This document shows, one piece after another, positions 39,109 through 47,966 of a stretch of DNA of 64,000 nucleotides. Origin of the DNA: Pseudoalteromonas ulvae UL12 (GTDB lineage: Bacteria > Pseudomonadota > Gammaproteobacteria > Enterobacterales > Alteromonadaceae); assembly GCF_014925405.1 (NCBI RefSeq), contig NZ_AQHJ01000033.1, positions 1 through 64,000 on the forward strand. Direction: 5' to 3'. Both the position numbers and the translations under genes were made by a program. Numbering within the stretch: position 1 is the stretch's first letter; each line of letters begins with the position of its first letter. Below the pieces are notes generated by a model. It made no database searches and had not been told where the DNA came from. It saw only the letters and a program-made list of their open reading frames with translations.

Positions 39109-40004
39109 ATTCGTTTACAGTATCTAAGCCCTGCTAATCCTTGTAACCCGCCAGTATGAATAGCGCATAGTTCACTGCCAGATTTGAAATAACCCTGTTC
39201 AATTAATTGAAATAATCCATAAAAGAGTTTGCCGCTATAAATCGGTTCTAATGGCAAGCAATAATCTCGTCGCATTTGCTGGCAGAACTGCCAAAGTTTG
39301 GGGGAGAAACGTCCATATCCACCATCGTGAAATTCAGTAAATAAGCGCCAATTTGATTGCTCGTTTGCTTTAGGGCTAAGTGTTTTTATTGTTTCAATTA
39401 AATAATCAGCTTGATTTAATACCGCCAAACCTAAAACGTGTTGATCTTGCTGTGCGCCTTCAATTAATCCTGCCAAAGTTCCTGCACTGCCCACTGGGGT
39501 AATGAGGTGACTGAACTGTGGTAGTGACCTTGCAAGCTCTGCGACTCCGTCGATTGCAAATAAGTTACTGCCACCTTCAGGAATGATAAACGCAGATTCA
39601 AACTGCTTATTTAGCTGTGATAGATACTCGGGCGAGTTTCGTAATCGATAGGTTTGTCGATCAACAGCATGACATTTCATACCACATGCTCGTAAAAAGC
39701 GAATTGTCGGATTGCCAGAATCGAGTTCGGGGCCGCGAATAATCGCGGTGGTTTCAAAGCCAAAAATTCGCCCTGCAGCAGCTAATGCATGTAAATGATT
39801 TGAGAAAGGACCACCAAAGCTGAGTAAATGGGTATATTGTTGATTGTGCGCTTCAATCAAATTATATTTAAGTTTTCGCCATTTATTGCCGCTAATAATG
39901 GGGTGCAATAAGTCATCCCTTTTCACGCTGAGAGTTACATTATGGTGTTTTAAAAGAGGATGCCTAAGAGTTTGTAATGGGGACTCTGGAAGACTAATAT
40001 TCAT
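39105..40004 (-). CDS. ACC deaminase/D-cysteine desulfhydrase-like PLP enzyme
   Basis: A fold-type II PLP enzyme of 299 aa. VKRDDLLHPIISGNKWRKLKYNL holds the PLP lysine (SGNKWRK), GGPFSNHLHALAA binds substrate, and GSAGTLAGLIEG binds the phosphate. Members deaminate 1-aminocyclopropane-1-carboxylate or desulfhydrate D-cysteine; which reaction occurs here is not clear. It lies antisense between mshH and mshI, where Vibrio has no gene, and overlaps mshH tail-to-tail by 4 nt. ATG 40004 was chosen; a GTG at 40013 is also possible. Confidence 0.82.
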   Translation of the reverse strand: MNISLPESPLQTLRHPLLKHHNVTLSVKRDDLLHPIISGNKWRKLKYNLIEAHNQQYTHLLSFGGPFSNHLHALAAAGRIFGFETTAIIRGPELDSGNPTIRFLRACGMKCHAVDRQTYRLRNSPEYLSQLNKQFESAFIIPEGGSNLFAIDGVAELARSLPQFSHLITPVGSAGTLAGLIEGAQQDQHVLGLAVLNQADYLIETIKTLSPKANEQSNWRLFTEFHDGGYGRFSPKLWQFCQQMRRDYCLPLEPIYSGKLFYGLFQLIEQGYFKSGSELCAIHTGGLQGLAGLRYCKRI

Positions 40005-40026
40005 TAATTGCACTTACTCTAAATGA

Positions 40027-40070
40027 CTTAGTGCACTTAACACGGTAATAAACTTGCTAAGTGTGCTAAA
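40027..40070. promoter_or_regulatory. inverted pair of 14-bp motifs in the PLP gene/mshI promoter region
   Basis: TTAGTGCACTTAAC at 40028-40041 recurs in reverse orientation at 40056-40069 as TTAGCACACTTAGC, matching at 11 of 14 positions. The centres are about 28 bp apart. They lie in the divergent region between the PLP-enzyme gene and mshI, and overlap a candidate promoter (TTGCTA 40054, GATAAT 40076). A dimeric regulator could bind both. Confidence 0.4.
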
Positions 40071-40112
40071 TACCTGATAATTTAAGATATCAGCATATGT
40101 TATAATAATTAT

Positions 40113-41057
40113 ATGATAAAAACTCTGCTAAACCGCTTACCATTTTTGAATATCAATAATCACCCCTCCGCGATGGTTGGTTTAGTTGTTCAGCATCTGC
40201 AAATCACAGCTGTGTGTTTAGTGCCTGCTCAGCAGCAGTGGGTCGTTGAGCAAAAAGTGACTCAAGAATTTCAAAATGAAACCGATTTACTGTCCGCTAT
40301 AGCTGATTGCTTACAACAGTTTGATAAATATCAAGGGCAATCGGCTGTAGTATTGCCGAGTAACATGTATCAATTGGTACAGATGGATAAACCTCAACTG
40401 TCAGAGTTGGAAATTCAGCAATCTTTACAATGGACGGTAAAGGATTTGGTAACAATCAATCCAGCTGACATCATTGCTGACTATATCGATAATCCCATCA
40501 AACAAGGCCCGCTGGATAAAATAAGTGTTTTTGTCAGTAACCGAAGCTTAATTTCGCCTTTGATCGATGTCGTGAATCAATCTGATGCCCCATTGTCATT
40601 ACTTACTTGCGATGAAATGATTATTGCTTCGTTAGTTGGTAAGCAAAGTGCTGCAAATTTGATTGTCAGCCAAGAGGTTGCTCAAGAGCCTAGTTTATTA
40701 ATTGTTCGTGATGGATGTGTCTTGTTTTCTCGTCGTCTTCGTGGGTTTAGTCGCTTAAGTGATATGAGTCTCGAAGAGTTAGCTCATGGTATGTTGGATT
40801 CACTTAGTTTAGAAGTGCAACGCTCAATTGATTTTTTTGAAAGCCAATTAAAACAACCCCCTTTAAAGTCTATCTTGATTCGTATCCCCAGTACCTGTTT
40901 AGCTGAGATTGTGGCGCAATTCGGTCAGTATTTTCCGGTAAAAGTACAGGCGTTTAAGTCAGAGTTACCAATTTGCCAAGGTCATGAAGAGCAGTATCAT
41001 TTTGCAATTGCTGCGGCCGCAGAGTTAATAGAGGGTGGCAATGAAGAATCGGATTAA
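40113..41057 (+). CDS. mshI: MSHA biogenesis protein MshI (PilM-like)
   Basis: A 314-aa cytoplasmic actin-fold protein, equivalent to PilM of other type IV pili, that binds the N-terminal tail of its PilN partner at the inner membrane. It shows NIN-containing N-terminal sequence, the SAVVLPSNMYQLVQMDKP region, and EVQRSIDFFESQL typical of the PilM family. It opens the plus-strand msh biogenesis operon after a divergent promoter region, and the next gene overlaps its end by 17 nt. Confidence 0.85.
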   Translation: MIKTLLNRLPFLNINNHPSAMVGLVVQHLQITAVCLVPAQQQWVVEQKVTQEFQNETDLLSAIADCLQQFDKYQGQSAVVLPSNMYQLVQMDKPQLSELEIQQSLQWTVKDLVTINPADIIADYIDNPIKQGPLDKISVFVSNRSLISPLIDVVNQSDAPLSLLTCDEMIIASLVGKQSAANLIVSQEVAQEPSLLIVRDGCVLFSRRLRGFSRLSDMSLEELAHGMLDSLSLEVQRSIDFFESQLKQPPLKSILIRIPSTCLAEIVAQFGQYFPVKVQAFKSELPICQGHEEQYHFAIAAAAELIEGGNEESD

Positions 41058-41634
41058 TTTATATACACCTGAACTTAGGCCGCAAAAAGACCCGCTTTCA
41101 CTTGTAAAGTTATTGGTAATAAGTGGGGTTGTTTTTAGTGTGATGCTTGTGGTGAGCTCAATAATAACGACTCAAGTTGCGCAATTAAAAAAAGCATTAA
41201 TAACGGAGCAATATGTAGCCGAACAGCAACAATCGTCATTAAATCAATTGCAAGCTGAGCTTGAGCAAAAGCAAAATAAAAGTAAATTGGCTCAAGAACT
41301 TAAGCTCATAGAAAATGAAATAACCCATAAAAAGTTGATGTTTGATTTTATCTCGTCTCGAAGCGAGGCTGATGCCGTTTATTTTGCCAATGTAATGACT
41401 GATTTGGCGCGTTTTCATGATAATCGAATCTGGTTAACTGAATTTAAGATAAACCCTGACAATGTTACCTTGGCTGGAATGGCAGAAAATGCCAGTGTAC
41501 TGCCACATTGGCTTGATAATTTGAAGCAATCTGACTTTTTCTCAGGGCAGTCATTTTCTGTTATGGAATTTGAACAAAAAAATAACACGGTAATGTTTAC
41601 ACTTGCCGGTCTTGAAAAAGAGGCTCAGCCATGA
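41041..41634 (+). CDS. PilN-like MSHA protein (second MshI)
   Basis: A 197-aa bitopic membrane protein. The short cytoplasmic tail KNRINLYTPELRP is the PilN signature that docks on PilM. One TM helix (about 23-45) and a periplasmic coiled coil (about 50-95, QLQAELEQKQNKSKLAQELK) follow, then a small alpha/beta domain. Chosen start is ATG 41041 with GAGGG just upstream; a GTG at 41035 is less likely. It overlaps mshI and, by ATGA, mshJ. Confidence 0.82.
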   Translation: MKNRINLYTPELRPQKDPLSLVKLLVISGVVFSVMLVVSSIITTQVAQLKKALITEQYVAEQQQSSLNQLQAELEQKQNKSKLAQELKLIENEITHKKLMFDFISSRSEADAVYFANVMTDLARFHDNRIWLTEFKINPDNVTLAGMAENASVLPHWLDNLKQSDFFSGQSFSVMEFEQKNNTVMFTLAGLEKEAQP

Positions 41635-42281
41635 AAGAGCAATGGTTAGCATGGTCAGAGAAATTTGCACAATTGCAGTTAAGAGAAAAATATCTTTTTT
41701 TAGGTGTTGCGCTGTTTCTAATTTGTTATTTAATCGGATTTTTTCTGGTTAATCCAATGTATAAAGAGTATGTGCAAACTTCAAAAAATTTGCAGGTAAC
41801 TCAGCAGAGCATTAAAAGTAATCATCAGCAAATAGAAATGTTTAAGAATGCTTTGCAACAAGATTATACTGGGCAGTTGCGAGCTGAAATTGAAGAAGCC
41901 AAACAGCAACTAGACAGAGTGGATCAGCAACTACAGGTTTTTAGCCAAGGGTTTATTCCGCCTTATAAAATGGCGAGGGTATTAAAAAAAGTTTTAGTAA
42001 ATAACAGCAAAGTATCGTTAGTATCTTTTAAGTTAGAGCCTGTAAATAGCATTACTGTTGGTGAAGGTGAGCAGTCAGTGAATGTGTTTTTTGAGCACTC
42101 GATGGTATTAACGTTACAAGGTGATTTTTTCGCCCTTTTGAACTATGTTGAGCAAATTCAAAGTATTGAAGAAAAGTTGTTCATCAAGGATTTTGAGTAC
42201 AACGTGGTTGAGTATCCTAATGCACAACTCACATTAATTATTGCAACGGTCAGTGCTGATGAAAAATTTATTTCAATTTAG
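41631..42281 (+). CDS. mshJ: MSHA biogenesis protein MshJ (PilO-like)
   Basis: A 216-aa bitopic inner-membrane protein with a single helix at about 21-42 (YLFLGVALFLICYLIGFFLV) and a periplasmic coiled coil and ferredoxin-like domain, as in PilO. With the PilN-like protein it forms the alignment platform under the secretin. It overlaps its neighbours on both sides, by 4 nt upstream and 23 nt downstream. Confidence 0.83.
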   Translation: MKEQWLAWSEKFAQLQLREKYLFLGVALFLICYLIGFFLVNPMYKEYVQTSKNLQVTQQSIKSNHQQIEMFKNALQQDYTGQLRAEIEEAKQQLDRVDQQLQVFSQGFIPPYKMARVLKKVLVNNSKVSLVSFKLEPVNSITVGEGEQSVNVFFEHSMVLTLQGDFFALLNYVEQIQSIEEKLFIKDFEYNVVEYPNAQLTLIIATVSADEKFISI

Positions 42282-42585
42282 CGTAACGATAGTGTTGTTG
42301 GTGGCGACTCCTTTGTTTGCGCAGAGCTTAGTTGATCCGACAAAACCGCGTTTTTTATCTCAAGGCTCAGCTAAAAACATCGCTCAAAGTAAAGCAAAAT
42401 GGCGTCTTGAGTCTTTGATCCACCATAACGGGCATTATAAAGCGATTATTTCGGGGGCTATTTATCAGCAAGGAGAGCTGCTTGGCGACTATGTGGTTGC
42501 TAAAATAAGTCAGCGTGCTGTTTATTTAACTCGTGGTAACGAACAACTAAAATTAGAATTATATCCTCATGAAATTAAACGTTAA
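42259..42585 (+). CDS. mshK: MSHA biogenesis protein MshK (PilP-like)
   Basis: A 108-aa exported protein with an N-terminal signal (about 1-20, ending LFAQS) and the opening SLVDPTKPRF characteristic of MshK. The remainder, WRLESLIHHNGHYKAIISG and GEQLLGDYVV-like strands, is a small beta domain as in the PilP/GspC homology region, which contacts the secretin. ATG 42259 was chosen, because the upstream TTG at 42241 lies before the signal peptide. It overlaps mshJ by 23 nt and mshL by 17 nt. Confidence 0.82.
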   Translation: MKNLFQFSVTIVLLVATPLFAQSLVDPTKPRFLSQGSAKNIAQSKAKWRLESLIHHNGHYKAIISGAIYQQGELLGDYVVAKISQRAVYLTRGNEQLKLELYPHEIKR

Positions 42586-44263
42586 TCAATCATTAAAGCT
42601 TACGAGTGCGGCGTTGTTTTTGTCACTTCTTTCTGGGTGTCAATTGACTGAAACTGAGCAAGATATCCGCCCACATATCAGTGAGGAATTAACCGCTGAT
42701 CCACAACAGCCTGCGCCAGAAACGCGCTCAAACGCAATGCCAGATGGTTTAACGGCAGAGCTGCTTTCATCGGTCAATTCCAACTTATTTGCACCGAATG
42801 AATTGCAACTTAAACGTTTTGAAATAGCGTCGAATGAGATTGATGTACGAAATTTCTTCACCAGCCTTGTTGATGGCACGCCGTATAGTGTTGCTTTGCA
42901 CCCTGAGGTCGAAGGAAACATTAGCTTAAACCTCAAAGACGTAACAATTGATGAAGTCATTAAAATTATTACTCGAATGTACCCGCTTGATGTCTTTCGT
43001 GAAGGAAAAATTATCCAGGTGCTACCTGCCCGAATGCGTACGGAATCAATCCCTGTTAATTATTTGATGATGAAGCGAACCGGTATCTCAACGGTTAGCG
43101 TAGTTGCAGGTGGTGTCAGTCAATTTGATCAAGGTGGTAGTGGCGGATCGTCGAACTCAGGTTCACAAGGTTTTAATCAAAATAACAGCAACAGCAATAA
43201 CAATAACAACGGCAATAGTATTGGCGGCGGCAATAATAATATGCAAATCAATGGGGCCAGTATTCAAACGTCTTCAGAGTCTGATTTCTGGAGTGATTTG
43301 GAAAAGGCTTTAGAGTCACTCGTTGGCAAAGCTAAAGGACGCTATATTATCGTCAGTCCTCAGGCCAGCTTAGTGACTGTGCATGCATTACCGAGTGAAA
43401 TTGCAGCGATGAAAGAGTTTTTGCGTCAAAGTGAAGAAAGCTTACAAAGACAAGTGATTTTAGAAGCTAAAATTATAGAAGTGACGCTCAAAGATGACTA
43501 TCAACAAGGGGTTAATTGGACTGAAGTGCTCGGTCATGTTGGCAGTACTGATTTTAATTTTAGTACTTCGGCTGCAGGCCAAATTGGTAATACCATTTCA
43601 GCCGGTTTAGGTGGTGTCACCAATGTTGTTTTTAAGAATGCAGATTTTTCAGGTGTTGTGAACTTACTCTCAACTCAAGGTGATGTGCAAATGTTGTCTA
43701 ATCCCCGTGTCACAGCAACAAATAATCAAAAGGCGGTGATCAAAGTTGGGCAAGATGAATATTTCGTTACCGAAGTATCAAGCACGACAGTAACTGGTAA
43801 CGCGACCACTACGACACCTGAGATATCACTGACTCCGTTTTTTTCGGGGATTGCGCTAGATGTCACCCCACAAATTGACAAGTATGGTTCAGTTATTTTA
43901 CATGTTCACCCGTCGGTGACTGAAACGGCTGAACAACGCAAAGTAATTACGCTCAATAATGAAGAGTTTGTCCTCCCGCTTGCACAAAGTAACATTCGAG
44001 AATCAGATACTGTTATTCGCGCCGGTAGTGGTGAAATAGTCGTGATAGGTGGTTTGATGCAAACGGTGACCAGTGATGAAGAATCCAAAACTCCCTTGCT
44101 TGGAGACATTCCAATGTTGGGCAACTTATTTAAAAATGTGCGAAAACGCCAAGATAAAAAAGAGCTCGTAATTTTAATTAAGCCGACAGTCGTAATGGCT
44201 GATACGTGGCAGCAGCAACAGCAGCGCTCAATGAAACTGCTTAAAAGCTGGTATACAAATTAA
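42569..44263 (+). CDS. mshL: MSHA secretin MshL
   Basis: The outer-membrane pore (564 aa) for the pilus. A lipoprotein signal peptide ends in the lipobox LLSGC. An STN/N0-like domain (about 90-170) and N1 domain come next, then a low-complexity Ser/Asn/Gly linker around 190-225, and the secretin domain to the C-terminus with VTPQIDKYGSVILHVHPSV and IVVIGGLMQTVTSDEESKTPLLGDIP. Length is normal for MshL. It overlaps mshK by 17 nt, and mshM starts on the next base after its stop. Confidence 0.92.
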   Translation: MKLNVNQSLKLTSAALFLSLLSGCQLTETEQDIRPHISEELTADPQQPAPETRSNAMPDGLTAELLSSVNSNLFAPNELQLKRFEIASNEIDVRNFFTSLVDGTPYSVALHPEVEGNISLNLKDVTIDEVIKIITRMYPLDVFREGKIIQVLPARMRTESIPVNYLMMKRTGISTVSVVAGGVSQFDQGGSGGSSNSGSQGFNQNNSNSNNNNNGNSIGGGNNNMQINGASIQTSSESDFWSDLEKALESLVGKAKGRYIIVSPQASLVTVHALPSEIAAMKEFLRQSEESLQRQVILEAKIIEVTLKDDYQQGVNWTEVLGHVGSTDFNFSTSAAGQIGNTISAGLGGVTNVVFKNADFSGVVNLLSTQGDVQMLSNPRVTATNNQKAVIKVGQDEYFVTEVSSTTVTGNATTTTPEISLTPFFSGIALDVTPQIDKYGSVILHVHPSVTETAEQRKVITLNNEEFVLPLAQSNIRESDTVIRAGSGEIVVIGGLMQTVTSDEESKTPLLGDIPMLGNLFKNVRKRQDKKELVILIKPTVVMADTWQQQQQRSMKLLKSWYTN

Positions 44264-45160
44264 ATGTATTTATCGTTTTTTTCATTAAATGAAATGCCTT
44301 TTTCTTTGACGCCAAATACGCAGTTTTTTTGCGCGTTAAAACCGCATAATGAAGCGATGCAAGTTCTGCTGACAGCATTGAAAATGGGCGAAGGATTTAT
44401 AAAAGTAACAGGAGAAGTTGGGACAGGTAAAACATTATTGTGTCGAAAATTACTCAATAGTTTATCTGAGGATACCGTTGTTGCGTATTTGCCCAATCCT
44501 TATCTAAATCCTGACGAATTACGCTGGGCATTTGCAACAGAGCTTGGCTTGACGAGTGATTCAGATCTTGATCAGCAGGCTCTTTCACAAAAAATTGAGC
44601 ATAAATTACTGCAACTGCAAGGTGCAGGGCAAAGCGTTATCTTGATTATTGATGAAGCGCAGTGCTTAAGTTGGGACGCGTTAGAGGCGCTCCGACTATT
44701 TACTAATTTAGAGACAGAGCAAAAAAAGCTGCTGCAAGTTGTGCTCTTTGGGCAGCCAGAATTAGATCAACGCCTGTCTAATGAACGAGTGCGTCAGCTT
44801 CGTCAACGGATTAGTTTTTCATATCAACTGCGCCCAATGACCAAAGCAGAAGTGGTGTATTACATTGAACATCGCTTAAAAGTAGCCGGTGCAGCGCAAT
44901 CACTCTTTAATAAACGTTGTGCACTTGAAATTGCCAAAGCAAGCAGAGGTATTCCAAGGTTAGTCAATTTGTTATGTCACAAGGTGTTGTTACAAGCTTT
45001 TGGCCAAGGTGAAGATAAATTAACAGTCAGGCATGTTAGTCATGCCATTGCCGATACAGAAGATTGCACTCAAGCACCCCATGTTAAGTGGGGAATAATA
45101 GCAAGCGGCTGTGTAGTACTTGTAATTGTAGGTCTTTGGTTTTGGAGGCAAGTGCTATGA
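44264..45160 (+). CDS. mshM: MSHA biogenesis ATPase MshM (ExeA-like)
   Basis: A 298-aa AAA+ ATPase. The N-terminus (YLSFFSLNEMPFSLTPN) and Walker A GEVGTGKT at about 50-57, Walker B VILIIDEAQCL and sensor regions match GspA/ExeA-type ATPases, which help assemble the secretin or bind peptidoglycan. A TM helix near the C-terminus (about 275-295, GIIASGCVVLVIVGLWFW) anchors it. It starts directly after the mshL stop and ends in an ATGA overlap with mshN. Confidence 0.9.
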   Translation: MYLSFFSLNEMPFSLTPNTQFFCALKPHNEAMQVLLTALKMGEGFIKVTGEVGTGKTLLCRKLLNSLSEDTVVAYLPNPYLNPDELRWAFATELGLTSDSDLDQQALSQKIEHKLLQLQGAGQSVILIIDEAQCLSWDALEALRLFTNLETEQKKLLQVVLFGQPELDQRLSNERVRQLRQRISFSYQLRPMTKAEVVYYIEHRLKVAGAAQSLFNKRCALEIAKASRGIPRLVNLLCHKVLLQAFGQGEDKLTVRHVSHAIADTEDCTQAPHVKWGIIASGCVVLVIVGLWFWRQVL

Positions 45161-46245
45161 GTGTGATTAATAAAATGCTCAAAGATATTGAACAACGTGA
45201 AGTCACAGCGCAATTGCCAATTGAACCCACGGTTGAAGTGGCAAATATTGTTGATATTCAGCAATGGATTAAAGTGGGTCTTTTCGGGGCGCTTTTACTG
45301 GGTAGTGTAGTCTTAGCTTACTTGTTTATTCCGAATAAACTCAGCGTGTCAAATGAAGTTAGTAATACACCGCAAAGTGTGGCGCAACTCACGCCAAGCG
45401 TTACAGCTGAATCAATGGTTGAGGTGCAAGCAGAAGTGCCTGCAACCTTGACTTCGTTACCCATCGAAGGCGAAAGAGAGTCACCTGCTGTGGATTTGGT
45501 TGAAAGTTCAAGCAAGCAAACAGAACCAGTTTCACCAGAGCCTTCTGTTAGCTCTCAACGTTTTGCAGCCGCTGCTGCGGATGAAAAACAGCAAATGAAC
45601 AACACTGTGGTGCAAAGTAGTCCGCCTGCTCAGCCTGCATCAGCGCGAATTCAGGTGACGCGTCTTACAACTCGCGAGCGAGCCGAAGAATGGTTTACTC
45701 AAGGGAAGGAGTCTTTTAAGTTTGGTTTGGTTGATGATGCAATTCGAGATTTAGATAAATCATTAACTTTGATGCCCATGCATATTGATGCCCGCAGTTT
45801 ATTGGCGGCAGCTTATTATGGCCGAGGTCAATTAGCGCAAGCAGATGCAATTTTAAGGCATGGGTTATCTCTGAACCCTGATGTGATGCGCTGGCGAATT
45901 TTATTGGCTAAAATTTTAGTCGAGCGTCAAAGTTATGAATCAGTCTTATCAATTTTAAGCCCTTCCTATGACGCACATGCAAATATTGATTATTGGATTC
46001 TTAAAGGGACTGCTGCACAACAATTGAATGAAAATTCGATTGCATTGTCGAGCTTTAGAAAGTTAACACAGCTTCAGCCTGATCAAGCAAAGTGGTGGCT
46101 TGCGCTAGCCAGTTCATCTGATGCAGCAGGAGAGCAAAGTAATGCGCGTCGTTTTTATATGACGGCTCTAGAGCTCGGGGGGTTGTCGCCGAATTCCCGC
46201 AGCCATGCCGAAAAACGTCTGGAGTATTTAGGGGGACGATTATGA
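45157..46245 (+). CDS. mshN: MSHA biogenesis protein MshN (TPR)
   Basis: A 362-aa protein with the MshN start MSVINKMLKDIEQRE, one TM helix (about 40-62, VGLFGALLLGSVVLAYLFI), a Pro/Ser/Glu-rich periplasmic linker (about 65-165), and C-terminal TPR repeats (about 180-355, AEEWFTQGKESFKFGLVDDA, then AYYGRGQLAQADAIL). It probably bridges membrane and secretin. I use ATG 45157 (ATGA overlap with mshM) rather than the longer frame from 45088. Confidence 0.85.
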   Translation: MSVINKMLKDIEQREVTAQLPIEPTVEVANIVDIQQWIKVGLFGALLLGSVVLAYLFIPNKLSVSNEVSNTPQSVAQLTPSVTAESMVEVQAEVPATLTSLPIEGERESPAVDLVESSSKQTEPVSPEPSVSSQRFAAAAADEKQQMNNTVVQSSPPAQPASARIQVTRLTTRERAEEWFTQGKESFKFGLVDDAIRDLDKSLTLMPMHIDARSLLAAAYYGRGQLAQADAILRHGLSLNPDVMRWRILLAKILVERQSYESVLSILSPSYDAHANIDYWILKGTAAQQLNENSIALSSFRKLTQLQPDQAKWWLALASSSDAAGEQSNARRFYMTALELGGLSPNSRSHAEKRLEYLGGRL

Positions 46246-47960
46246 TCAGACCTAGATTAAAAATGCGATTGGGTGACTTGCTTGTTCATGAAGGCATTAT
46301 CGAAGAACATCAATTATTAGCGGCTTTACAGGCGCAAAGATCCTCTGGTCGTAAACTTGGGTCAACATTGATCGAATTGAATATGTTGAGTGAGGCGCAG
46401 CTTTTACGCTTTTTAGCCCAGCAGCTTAATGTGCCTTTTTTAGATATTTCTCAGCAGCGCATAGCCCCTGAAGTCGCAAAAATATTACCTGAAGTATATG
46501 CCCGCCGATATCGAGCCTTAGTAATTGAGGATCGAGGTGATTCAATTTTATTAGGTATGTCTGATCCCGCTGACTTAAGTGGCCTTGATCAAATCGCACC
46601 GATTGTCGAACCAAAGCAAATTGAATTAGCGGTTGTACAAGAAAGCCAAATGATGGATGCATTTGATAGCTTGTACCGCCGTACGCAAGATATCGAGAAC
46701 TTTGCTTCGCAGCTTGAAGAAGAATATCAAGAGGGTGAAGATTTTGATCTCAATGCCCTCGATGATGATGCGTCGGATGTTACGGTTGTTAAATTACTGC
46801 AGTCAATTTTTGAAGATGCTGTACAAATGCGTGCCTCAGATATTCATATTGAGCCAGATGAAGGCTTGTTGCGGATCCGTCAGCGGATCGATGGCATTTT
46901 GCATGAGAATACGTTAGACCAAGTTGCCATTGCGGCCGCTTTAGTATTAAGACTCAAGCTCATGTCAGGTCTGGACATTTCTGAAAAACGTATGCCGCAA
47001 GATGGTCGCTTTAATATCAAGGTTAAAAATCACAGTATTGATGTGCGTGTTTCGACTATGCCTGTTCAAAACGGCGAATCGGTAGTAATGCGACTATTGG
47101 ATCAATCGGCTGGATTGTTGACGCTTGATCAGACTGGTATGCCGGAAAAAATGTTACGCAGAATGCGTGAAACGCTAAAACGCCCTCATGGTATGATTTT
47201 GGTCACCGGTCCAACTGGTTCGGGTAAAACAACCACTTTGTATGGTGCATTAAGCGAGCTAAATCAACCCAGTACAAAAATTATTACCGTAGAAGACCCT
47301 GTCGAGTATCGTTTAAAGCGTATTAACCAAGTCCAAGTTAACCCTAAAATAGGTCTGCACTTTGCCAACGTGCTGCGTACCACGCTTCGACAAGATCCCG
47401 ATGTGATTATGGTGGGGGAGATGCGTGATCAGGAGACTGTAGAGATAGGATTGCGAGGCGCGTTAACAGGTCACTTAGTACTTTCAACCTTGCATACCAA
47501 TGATGCAATTACCAGTGCAATGCGTTTAATCGATATGGGCGCACCATCCTATTTGGTGGCGAGTTCATTACGCTCGATTATTGCTCAGCGCTTAGTGCGG
47601 CGCATATGTGAAAATTGTCGCACAGAGTATGTACCTGATGCACAAGAGCTAGCGTGGGTGAAATATTTAAAACGAGGTGCGACAGAGCCTTTAACGTTTA
47701 GTGTTGGAAAAGGCTGCTCAAGCTGTAATTATACCGGTTACAAAGGGCGAGTAGGTGTGTTCGAGTTACTCGAAATGAACGAACCTATGATGGATGCATT
47801 AAGGGCGTCTGACACACAAGCGTTTGCCCAAGCAGCTAAAGATAACCCTGATTTTGAACCGTTGTCGTTGATGACTCTCGATTATGCTGAGCAAGGCATT
47901 ACTACGCTTGATGAGGTCTTTAGGGTCTCTGAAGGTCTTCCTGAATTGATAGGTCAGTAA
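46242..47960 (+). CDS. mshE: MSHA pilus extension ATPase MshE
   Basis: A GspE/PilB-type hexameric ATPase (572 aa) that powers pilus assembly in the cytoplasm. The N-terminal T2SSE domain (about 1-150, RLKMRLGDLLVHEGIIEEHQ) is the region that in Vibrio MshE binds c-di-GMP through RLGxxL-type motifs; here the same sequence RLGDLLVHEGII is present, so direct c-di-GMP control is likely. Walker A GPTGSGKT is at 323-330, the Asp box and Walker B DPDVIMVGEMRD are present, and a zinc tetracysteine element (CENC...CSSC) follows. Starts in an ATGA overlap with mshN. Confidence 0.94.
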   Translation: MIRPRLKMRLGDLLVHEGIIEEHQLLAALQAQRSSGRKLGSTLIELNMLSEAQLLRFLAQQLNVPFLDISQQRIAPEVAKILPEVYARRYRALVIEDRGDSILLGMSDPADLSGLDQIAPIVEPKQIELAVVQESQMMDAFDSLYRRTQDIENFASQLEEEYQEGEDFDLNALDDDASDVTVVKLLQSIFEDAVQMRASDIHIEPDEGLLRIRQRIDGILHENTLDQVAIAAALVLRLKLMSGLDISEKRMPQDGRFNIKVKNHSIDVRVSTMPVQNGESVVMRLLDQSAGLLTLDQTGMPEKMLRRMRETLKRPHGMILVTGPTGSGKTTTLYGALSELNQPSTKIITVEDPVEYRLKRINQVQVNPKIGLHFANVLRTTLRQDPDVIMVGEMRDQETVEIGLRGALTGHLVLSTLHTNDAITSAMRLIDMGAPSYLVASSLRSIIAQRLVRRICENCRTEYVPDAQELAWVKYLKRGATEPLTFSVGKGCSSCNYTGYKGRVGVFELLEMNEPMMDALRASDTQAFAQAAKDNPDFEPLSLMTLDYAEQGITTLDEVFRVSEGLPELIGQ

Positions 47961-47966
47961 TCGTCG

